Notes under the pieces: model-generated | Seen by the model: only the letters and a program-made list of their open reading frames with translations | Database searches by the model: none | Told to the model about the DNA's origin: nothing | Position numbers and translations under genes: made by a program | Assembly (NCBI GenBank): GCA_002498845.1 | Contig: DAJC01000043.1 | Span: 1 to 5,021, forward strand | Direction of reading: 5' to 3' | DNA length: 5,021 bases | Origin: Thermoplasmatales archaeon UBA509 | GTDB taxonomy: Archaea; Thermoplasmatota; Thermoplasmata; Thermoplasmatales; Thermoplasmataceae | Part shown: in pieces, positions 1 through 5,021 of the stretch | Layout: every line of letters begins with the position of its first letter | Position numbering within the stretch: the first letter of the stretch is position 1

Positions 1-136
1 AATATGACATCTGTCGGACAAATGATTAAATATTGGAAACAGGATTGTTCTATATGTCTGCATCCATGTATATAAATGAAATTCGACCAGGCACTTGCAA
101 TAAATGGCTCCGGCCAATGGTACCGTTGTATTCTGC

Positions 137-167
137 AAATCCGCTTTTTTCTTGGCTTTTCTGACAT
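137..167 (+). repeat. diverged direct repeat A, copy 1
   Basis: This 31-base stretch matches bases 330-360 at 24 of 31 positions without gaps, including a shared TGGCTTTTC core. Weaker similarity extends left to about base 113, where GCCAATGGT aligns with GCCAGTGGT, giving about 35 of 55 overall. The two copies lie in the same orientation with an offset of 193 bases. The relative is old and diverged, and its nature is unknown. Confidence 0.5.
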
Positions 168-211
168 GCGCCAGCCGGGACCATTTGAGGAGCCAGCATG
201 AGCCAGTAATA

Positions 212-234
212 GCGCCACTATCAGATTGTGGCGC
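212..234. repeat. GC-rich hairpin, 7-bp perfect stem
   Basis: GCGCCAC at 212-218 is the exact reverse complement of GTGGCGC at 228-234, with a 9-base loop between. No T-run follows, so it does not look like a terminator. It may be a binding site or a mobile-element remnant, or it may be chance; nothing nearby decides which. Confidence 0.4.
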
Positions 235-264
235 GCCATGGTAAAATAGGCATTCACCGGATGA

Positions 265-290
265 TTGCAGTGTACAATGGAAACCATTGG
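265..290 (+). repeat. direct repeat B, copy 1
   Basis: This stretch aligns with bases 558-584 at 23 of 26 positions with one single-base gap. The shared core reads GTGTAC, then ATGGA and CCANTGG. The copies lie in the same orientation about 293 bases apart. The spacing differs from that of repeat A (193), so this is not a simple tandem array. Confidence 0.6.
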
Positions 291-329
291 TGTGGAGTGA
301 GTTGAGCCAGTGGTGGATTCAAGTTACAG

Positions 330-360
330 AAATCCTCTATTTCTATGGCTTTTCCGACAG
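330..360 (+). repeat. diverged direct repeat A, copy 2
   Basis: This is the second copy of the stretch at 137-167, with 24 of 31 bases identical. The best local open frame through this copy differs from the one through copy 1, so the similarity appears to be at DNA level and not that of a conserved peptide. Confidence 0.5.
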
Positions 361-557
361 GATGCATTTATGGCTACTGCTGAACCATGGTTCCGACAAG
401 AGTTGTATTAGAACTTTCAGAATGTGTTTGAGAACCTCTGTTTTCAGGGATTCCTAAGGGAGCAAGCTTGGAACAAATTTGGAAGCCATATCAAACTGAC
501 GGCTAAGCCAGTGGTTCTGGATTGCTGGACATCGTAAATTACTTACCCATCAGATAG

Positions 558-584
558 TTGCATGTGTACGATGGAGACCAGTGG
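558..584 (+). repeat. direct repeat B, copy 2
   Basis: This is the second copy of the stretch at 265-290, carrying one extra base at 563. It ends in CCAGTGGTTC (578-587), a 10-mer that also occurs exactly at 508-517. Confidence 0.6.
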
Positions 585-775
585 TTCCGGGAGCCATTTC
601 TGGAACCAGTGACGATGACCGTACATGTATCTATACTGGTGAGATGCATGACCCCAAAAACGTCCGGCTTAAGACTTGCAGTTTCTGGAAATTTTCGGTG
701 AGACCTTTCTTAAAGGTGAGAAGATCGTCGGTGGCTAGAATCATGCCCAGCGCTTACTGAAGCCATGGACGGTGT

Positions 776-1562
776 GTGTATGGAAATTTACATCATATCC
801 GAAGACTGAAGTATCAAAAGGGAAAAATCCCATTAACACACATACGATTACAGAAGTTGGGCCAAAATGGCTGTCATCCCATCTCCACAGTGAAGGCGTC
901 TAACGAAATCTCAAAAATTGACATGAAATACGTCTGCATGCATGGAGAAAACAGAACATCCAGTCTATTTGAAATGATAGACTGAGTCTAATAAGAAATA
1001 GAAACCCTTATCCGCTGATTTTCCGTGCATAGTGAAATCCGATGATCGGTGGAATCAGGGAAGCAATCGGAAAATATCCCGGATATAACTGCACCTCTGA
1101 TGATGTGAAGAAGGCAATGGATCTTACGCCCCCTGGATCAAGGAATAAAGATGCTTTCCAGTGTCTGGATGAGACGCGACAACGGCACTAAGTTTGTGAT
1201 CAGATCTGTGCAGCTGTTCCTATGATCATTTAACATCGCAAATGAGAGGATACATCCTGCCACTCCAATGGAATGCACACATAGTATCATTCAGTTCCAT
1301 ACTGGAGAAGAAAGCGATAAGGAGGTTTGAGTTTTCTTCCTTCAAGGATCCAGGCAGCACAGTATCCAGGTTTATCTTATTCTACAGCAATGAAAGGCTG
1401 CACTCTGTGGCCAATTGCAGATTCCCTAGGGAAGTATATGAAAAATGGAAAGGAAACATAATAGAGGGATGGGCATTAGTCATAAGCCTGTCCACTCTCA
1501 TAGAGGAACAAACCACTGACAATCATCCACATTTGGAATTTCAAGAAAAACGCAAATTATAA
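776..1562 (+). pseudogene. decayed IS3/IS481-type DDE transposase
   Basis: Once joined across frames, the fragments read as an integrase-core transposase that cuts and rejoins element ends. Frame 2 from 776 gives IRRLKYQKGKIPLTHIR and then SNEISKIDMKYV, which supplies the first catalytic Asp (920-922). A stop follows MID at 983-985. Frame 1 resumes at 1042 with MIGGIREAIGKYPGYN and DDVKKAMDL. Frame 2 resumes near 1154 with RRDNGTKF, holding the second Asp (1178-1180), and has an in-frame TGA at 1223. Frame 3 takes over near 1271 with NAHIVSF and FYSNERLHS, then PREVYEKW. The second Asp and the Glu position are about 35 residues apart, as in IS3 and retroviral integrases. The Glu expected in NAHIESF is Val (GTA, 1284-1286), so this copy would be dead even without the frame breaks. 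Family-level conservation stops near 1450; the frame beyond it, to 1562, may be flanking DNA. The true 5' end and the terminal inverted repeats were not found. Confidence 0.82.
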
Positions 1563-1567
1563 TTTGC
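1552..1567 (+). promoter_or_regulatory. TATA box inside a perfect 16-bp palindrome
   Basis: GCAAATTATAATTTGC is its own reverse complement over all 16 bases. Its centre, TTATAA, lies about 27 bases before the Rieske ATG at 1587, the spacing expected of an archaeal TATA box driving a leaderless transcript. No Shine-Dalgarno sequence precedes the ATG. A dimeric regulator binding the palindrome would block TBP directly, so this may be both core promoter and operator. That second role is inference. Confidence 0.65.
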
Positions 1568-1586
1568 CTAATACAATCAAAGTAAC

Positions 1587-1904
1587 ATGGCATGGTATAA
1601 GATAGCCAAGGAAGGGGCCATGAAGGATGGGGACCTTTTCAAGGCAAACATAGAAGGAAGAGAGGTACTGCTTATAAGAGATGGAGCAAACTATTACGCA
1701 ACATCGTGTTACTGCACGCACGAAGATTATGATCTCTCGGAAGGCTTCATGGATGATCATACTCTCATTTGCCCCAACCACTTTGCTGTTTTCAATCCAA
1801 AGGACGGCTCCGTGATCAGCCCGCCGGAGGGGTCAGGAGATATCGGCCCACTTCATTCCTACAAGACCAGGGTGGAAAACGGCCAGATAATGGTGGAGCT
1901 CTGA
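1587..1904 (+). CDS. Rieske [2Fe-2S] ferredoxin, small soluble type
   Basis: This is a 105-residue single-domain Rieske protein, the usual length for ferredoxin components of ring-hydroxylating dioxygenases and for NirD-like subunits. The cluster ligands are visible as C43-T-H45 and C62-P-N-H65, with 16 residues between the two pairs. Box 2 continues into FAVFNPKDGSV, matching the usual H-G-x-x-F-D-x-x-T-G pattern except that Phe66 replaces the common Gly. The extra disulfide cysteines of bc1-type Rieske proteins are absent, and an additional Cys41 lies just before the first ligand. There is no signal peptide or membrane segment, so it should be a cytoplasmic one-electron carrier. The C-terminal PPEGSG, PLHSYKTRVENGQIMVEL fits the end of the fold. 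It stands alone: no oxygenase or reductase lies beside it, so its partner is unknown. Start choice: the ATG at 1587 follows a TATA box at the right spacing and begins the fold directly with WYKIA. The family call is secure; the pathway is not. Confidence 0.93.
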   Translation: MAWYKIAKEGAMKDGDLFKANIEGREVLLIRDGANYYATSCYCTHEDYDLSEGFMDDHTLICPNHFAVFNPKDGSVISPPEGSGDIGPLHSYKTRVENGQIMVEL

Positions 1905-2017
1905 CTGAAGCTGTTGTAACTGGTCGCGTATCTGAGGGCTGGAAGGCAGGATCCCCTGATCTTCACTCCCTCAATTCTGGAAAATTCTGAAAGCAAATTT
2001 CTTCATATGTGCAAATG

Positions 2018-2028
2018 TTAAAATTTTA
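2018..2028 (+). promoter_or_regulatory. probable TATA box of the methyltransferase gene
   Basis: TTAAAATTTTA is centred about 29 bases before the ATG at 2053, with no Shine-Dalgarno sequence between, consistent with a leaderless or very short-leader transcript. Ten of its bases (2019-2028) form a palindrome, which is unremarkable for so AT-rich a stretch. The 148-base gap after the Rieske gene supports a separate transcription unit. No clear terminator for the Rieske gene was seen in that gap. Confidence 0.5.
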
Positions 2029-2052
2029 TGTTCAATAACTTACAAGCCTCAA

Positions 2053-3093
2053 ATGTCCATAACTTCTGAAAATATAGCTGCAGAACCTCTAAAAAGACTG
2101 CATTTTCTCTGTGAAAACCTTCTTGCAGAAGGTGATCTCAATAAGATCAAGGAAGAAACTGCTAATGCCGTCCAGCTTGCTGACGAGGTTCCGGAACCGT
2201 TGAAGTCAGTCATTCTTGACCATTTGCACAGGATTCTTGGGTCCAGGGGGATCGACCGGGCTCATTATTACGTAAGATCCGTCATAAGAGACATTGGCAG
2301 TTCCGCAAGTGCCAGTTCACTGGAGTTCAACATAAATCTGTGGAAGGCCTACGACGAGATCAGAACAGACAGCCTCTGGATTCTTGGGAAGCGTGACCGG
2401 GAGGCAGGACACAAGGGATGGTACTGGGGAAATTTTGTCCCGCAGATTCCACACCAGCTGATGATGAGGTATACCAGGACATCTGACTGGATCCTTGATC
2501 CATTCTGCGGATCAGGAACTACGCTGATTGAGGCCATCAGAATGGAAAGGAATTCTGTTGGAATAGAGATAAACCCTGAGGTATATTCAAGGACCAGAGA
2601 GGCTGTGCAGTCACTGCCTCACGACGGAACAAGGGCGGAGATAATTCTGGGAGATTCCTACACTGTCGATCTGGTGCCAGTAATGGAAAGGAACGGAGTA
2701 TCCAGCTTCGACATGGTGCTGCTGCATCCCCCTTACTGGGATATAATAAGGTTTTCAGATGATCAGGGCGATCTCAGTACCTCCCCGGACATGGAGAGCT
2801 TCATATCCCGGTTCACGCAGATAGCAAAAAAGTCCATTGCCGTGCTGAAGAGTGGAGGCTATATGGGCCTGGTCATTGGCGATGCGTACCGCGACGGAGA
2901 GATAGTACCGCTTGGATTCAGGTGCATGGATGCCGTAGCCTCCCTGAATATGAAGATCAGGGGAATAATTGTGAAGGACATCCAGAACACCCGAGGCAAG
3001 AGAAGCAGCGAAAACCTCTGGAGATACAGGGCGCTCAAGTCAGGATTCTATGTCTTCAAGCATGAGTATGTGTTTGTGTTCCAGAAACCGTGA
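2053..3093 (+). CDS. SAM-dependent amino-methyltransferase, N4/N6 DNA methylase type, HPPY variant
   Basis: This is a 346-residue class I methyltransferase that probably methylates an exocyclic amino group (N4-cytosine or N6-adenine) in DNA. Visible motifs are: motif X-like GNFVPQIPHQL at 126-136; motif I DPFCGSGTT at 149-157, the SAM-binding loop; GIEINP at 170-175; ILGDSY at 198-203; motif IV HPPYWD at 225-230, the catalytic loop; VIGDAYRDGEIVPLGF at 274-289; and KHEYVFVFQKP at the end. The order X, I, IV resembles gamma-type enzymes. Motif IV begins with His where Asp, Asn or Ser is usual. Residues 1-115 are mostly helical in character and unfamiliar. No long insertion resembles a separate target-recognition domain. 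No restriction endonuclease gene is in the window, so it appears to be an orphan. An RNA substrate cannot be excluded, because the Rossmann motifs are shared with tRNA amino-methyltransferases. The gene has its own promoter, and its stop abuts the stop of the convergent ETF gene. Confidence 0.85.
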   Translation: MSITSENIAAEPLKRLHFLCENLLAEGDLNKIKEETANAVQLADEVPEPLKSVILDHLHRILGSRGIDRAHYYVRSVIRDIGSSASASSLEFNINLWKAYDEIRTDSLWILGKRDREAGHKGWYWGNFVPQIPHQLMMRYTRTSDWILDPFCGSGTTLIEAIRMERNSVGIEINPEVYSRTREAVQSLPHDGTRAEIILGDSYTVDLVPVMERNGVSSFDMVLLHPPYWDIIRFSDDQGDLSTSPDMESFISRFTQIAKKSIAVLKSGGYMGLVIGDAYRDGEIVPLGFRCMDAVASLNMKIRGIIVKDIQNTRGKRSSENLWRYRALKSGFYVFKHEYVFVFQKP

Positions 3094-4839
3094 TCATTCT
3101 TTCCACGGATTCTTCCCGAGATAGCTCAGGAATCCATCAATGAACTCATTCACATCACAGACAATGCCGTAATCCGAATATTTGAATATCTCTGCGGCTG
3201 GATCACTGTTCACGGCGAGAACTTTCCCGGCGTACCTTATGCCCACCACATGATTCGCCTGGCCCGATATGCCAAGGGCAATATAGAAGGCGGGCGAGAT
3301 GGACATTCCTGTGAGCCCAACCTGCTGCTGCCTGGGAAGAAAATTCATGTCAACCATAGGCCTTGTGGCACCCACCGATGCATTCAGCGCATCTGCAAGT
3401 TTCAGCACATCCCTGACCGAATCTCGCTTCTTTATGCCCCTCCCTATGGCTATCACGGCATCACTTGAATTGAGGGGCCTGTATTCTGAAGGTACGGGTA
3501 TGGTCTCAATGAGTTCCTGTCCTGATCCATGGCCTGGTGGAAACTGTTGGATTCTTGGTTCTTCAGAAGATCTGACGCTCCTGAACATTCCCGGTCTGAC
3601 GGTGGCCATTGCGGGAGTTTTCCTTGAGTATATGCTTGCGATTATGCTGCCTCCGAAGGCGGGCTTGTACTGGATGAGCCTTCCATCTTCCACCTGCAGA
3701 TCAACGCAGTCAGCGGTGAGGCCCAGGCCAAGTTTTGCCGCTACCACAGAAGCTACATCCCTTCCGTCGGAATTGGATGGAAACACAATGTATGCAGGTT
3801 CATACTGCCTTATGAAATCAATTATTGAGCCAGCCAGGGATATGTAGTCCCGTGAATCCACATAGTAGAGGTCATGGCAGGGAATCCCTCTCAATTTATC
3901 TGCAGGAATGTTTCCAATCACGGCCACATTCATGGGATGCTGCAGGGCCATCTGGGAGATTCTTGACGCAATCTCCATTGCCGTCTGCGCATCGCCAACC
4001 GCAACCCCCAGCACAAGAGGATTCCCGTTCACATATGGCGGCATATGGAATTCTGTGCTACCCCCCGAAGACTTGGATCTTGCTGATTTCATCAGTTCAA
4101 TGATCCTGCCATATACTTTATCGTCAAAGTCAAGCATTGAAACCTTTCTGGAACTCTCCATTGATCTTGTGCCGGTCACCACAGTGGGGCTGTATTCCCT
4201 GCCGTCTATGTCAAGGCCGAGCCATGCCGAATCAACTATGACTACGCGATCCCCCATGTCAGGAACATCAGGCTTCACCGCCCTTGCCCTGTTTATCTTT
4301 TCACTCACGGAAAGCACTGCAGGAATTTTGACGTGGTACCTCTCAATCCCATTTTCACGGTCCTGATCAACAACAATGGTATTCTCCGCCGTATCAATAT
4401 CAATTTTTGAAACCGATGACCTGAAGCTGTATCCAAGCATTGTCGCGACCTCAGGCGGTACCTGCGACGTTTCACCATCAAGTGAATATCTGCCTGCGAG
4501 GATTATGTCTGGTTTTATCCTTTCTGCAAATTCAGCAAGTATCCTTGATGTTGCCAGCGTATCTGAACCTCCGAACTTCCTGTCTGTTATGAGATAAGCT
4601 TCATCTGCTCCCATCCTCAGGGATTCGTTCAGTATGTCGGCAGCCTGTGGAGGCCCCATGCTTGCAACCACGGTGTGAAAGCCAAATTTCTCCTTCATCC
4701 TGATGGCTTCCTCAACAGCCTTCCTGTCAAATGAATTCATTGAGAGTGGAACGTTTTCCCTGACAATCCTGTTTGTAGCTGGATCGAACCTGATGCTGTT
4801 CACATCCGGGACCTGCTTTGCAAAAACCAGAACCTTCAT
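3094..4839 (-). CDS. electron transfer flavoprotein, EtfB-EtfA fusion
   Basis: One 581-residue chain carries both ETF subunits, which shuttle electrons between flavin dehydrogenases and a quinone or ferredoxin partner. Residues 1 to about 225 are EtfB: MKVLVFAKQVPD start, NSFDRKAVEEAIRMKE at 35-50, and a nucleotide loop AGRYSLDGETSQV at 115-127. A Ser/Gly-rich linker (about 252-261) leads to EtfA from about 275. There, SDGRDVASVVAAKLGLGLTA lies at 357-376, PAFGGSIIASI at 393-403 and ATVRPGMF at 412-419. The FAD domain follows with GRGIKK at 466-471, GATR at 490-493, QVGLTG at 506-511, GISGQANH at 523-530 and NSDPAAEIF with DYGIVCD at 544-562. DGETSQV resembles the DGDTAQVGP of bifurcating FixA-like subunits more than the AMP-binding loop of mammalian ETF, so a second FAD in place of AMP is plausible; this is inference. 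No FixC, FixX or acyl-CoA dehydrogenase gene lies beside it here. The ATG at 4839 sits 25 bases from a TATA box and starts the EtfB fold. No frameshift is seen. Confidence 0.95.
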   Translation of the reverse strand: MKVLVFAKQVPDVNSIRFDPATNRIVRENVPLSMNSFDRKAVEEAIRMKEKFGFHTVVASMGPPQAADILNESLRMGADEAYLITDRKFGGSDTLATSRILAEFAERIKPDIILAGRYSLDGETSQVPPEVATMLGYSFRSSVSKIDIDTAENTIVVDQDRENGIERYHVKIPAVLSVSEKINRARAVKPDVPDMGDRVVIVDSAWLGLDIDGREYSPTVVTGTRSMESSRKVSMLDFDDKVYGRIIELMKSARSKSSGGSTEFHMPPYVNGNPLVLGVAVGDAQTAMEIASRISQMALQHPMNVAVIGNIPADKLRGIPCHDLYYVDSRDYISLAGSIIDFIRQYEPAYIVFPSNSDGRDVASVVAAKLGLGLTADCVDLQVEDGRLIQYKPAFGGSIIASIYSRKTPAMATVRPGMFRSVRSSEEPRIQQFPPGHGSGQELIETIPVPSEYRPLNSSDAVIAIGRGIKKRDSVRDVLKLADALNASVGATRPMVDMNFLPRQQQVGLTGMSISPAFYIALGISGQANHVVGIRYAGKVLAVNSDPAAEIFKYSDYGIVCDVNEFIDGFLSYLGKNPWKE

Positions 4840-4858
4840 GGCGCAAAATTCGCTTACA

Positions 4859-4869
4859 CTATAAATATG
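4859..4869 (-). promoter_or_regulatory. TATA box of the etfBA gene
   Basis: On the minus strand this reads CATATTTATAG, with TTTATA centred about 25 bases before the ATG at 4839. No Shine-Dalgarno sequence lies between, so the message is probably leaderless, as for the other two genes here. Confidence 0.7.
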
Positions 4870-5021
4870 ATTTGTGTTCCGGTCCTGTAATCCTTTCCTC
4901 TTATGTTATCATGGTAACTGCTTCACGGAGATGCCCCCATAATCATATCCGGGGTCTCATTCAGGATCCAGCTATTAATTTCTGATGATTTTTGGCCTTT
5001 AATTTTCCATGGGCTCGCAAG
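4870..5021. other. region upstream of etfBA, no supported gene
   Basis: The bases beyond the etfBA promoter to the window edge have stops in all frames apart from very short openings. An imperfect 14-bp palindrome, GTTATCATGGTAAC, lies at 4905-4918, upstream of the TATA box and in operator-like position. An ATG at 5009 (+), with an AT-rich TATTAATT about 33 bases upstream (4973-4980), could begin a divergent gene, but only four codons are visible. Confidence 0.4.

Larger units (their letters stand above)
1..775. other. gene-poor stretch with decayed repeats
   Basis: I see no gene here that I would defend. Every plus-strand frame is interrupted by stops. Short openings exist: a 46-codon plus-strand frame at 104-244 with a TATATAAA box at 69-76, and a minus-strand frame open from about 322 to the window edge at base 1. 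Both overlap each other and the repeats, and neither translation resembles a family I know. The stretch holds two pairs of diverged direct repeats, a 7-bp-stem hairpin and several CCANTGG heptamers. Together with the broken transposase just downstream, it is most simply read as mobile-element debris or old intergenic DNA. The part nearest 776 could include the N-terminal end of that transposase, but I could not trace it. Confidence 0.6.

Noticed and set aside
1..775. CRISPR array
   Set aside because: The repeats are few, diverged and unevenly spaced (193 and 293 bases), with no regular spacer-repeat period.
1242..1562. Stand-alone 106-residue protein
   Set aside because: Its first ten residues are out of frame with the transposase sequence ERIHPATPME, and the rest is the transposase C-terminal part. 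It is a fragment and not a separate gene.
1557..1781. Minus-strand 74-codon frame over the Rieske promoter and 5' half
   Set aside because: It is antisense to the conserved Rieske coding sequence, its translation is unlike any family, and it has no promoter of its own that I can see.
1769..1990. Plus-strand 73-codon frame overlapping the Rieske 3' end
   Set aside because: It overlaps the Rieske gene out of frame through its cluster-binding region; the second half is intergenic, and no homology is evident.
1994..2003. T-rich terminator after the Rieske gene
   Set aside because: The T content near 1994-2003 is weak and has no supporting stem or longer T-run.
3299..3847. Long plus-strand open frame (182 codons) opposite etfBA, with others at 3908-4366 and 4376-4597
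   Set aside because: They lie wholly antisense to a well-conserved ETF gene. They are Ser/Pro-rich in the way such shadows usually are and match no family I know.
1..5021. tRNA or rRNA genes
   Set aside because: I found no tRNA cloverleaf elements such as a GGTTCRANYCC T-arm paired with an acceptor stem, and no rRNA-like conserved segments on either strand.

Overview
The window looks like a piece of a Thermoplasmata-type archaeal genome (Thermoplasma/Ferroplasma relatives). This is inference from four things: a single-chain electron transfer flavoprotein with EtfB fused to EtfA, an arrangement known from Thermoplasma and Sulfolobus; frequent AGG/AGA and ATA codons; no Shine-Dalgarno sequence before any of the three intact genes; and an archaeal TATA-like box about 25-29 bases upstream of each start codon, which implies leaderless transcripts. 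The species cannot be named from the sequence alone.

Layout. Bases 1-775 hold no gene I can support. They contain diverged direct repeats, a small GC-rich hairpin and a local excess of the partly palindromic heptamer CCANTGG. Bases 776-1562 are the decayed remains of an IS3/IS481-type DDE transposase, broken by frameshifts, stops and about 68 extra bases, with the catalytic glutamate changed to valine. Together these 1.5 kb read as an eroding mobile-element landing zone.

Bases 1587-4839 are dense and intact. First comes a small Rieske [2Fe-2S] ferredoxin (+), whose TATA box sits in a perfect 16-bp palindrome. After a 148-base gap comes an orphan SAM-dependent amino-methyltransferase (+) with a DPFCGSGTT motif I and an unusual HPPY motif IV. 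It ends exactly where the convergent etfBA fusion gene (-) ends: the two stop codons abut as TGA|TCA with no base between them. The last 182 bases carry the etfBA promoter and no supported gene.

The Rieske protein and the ETF are both electron carriers, the first one-electron iron-sulfur, the second FAD-based. They lie on opposite strands, separated by the methyltransferase and with separate promoters, so the window does not show that they work together. The fused ETF carries a DGETSQV loop of the kind seen in electron-bifurcating (FixA-like) ETFs, which is the most biochemically interesting protein signal. I found no clear new multi-gene system. The best leads are the palindromic Rieske promoter, the ETF loop, the HPPY methyltransferase and the repeats at the left end.
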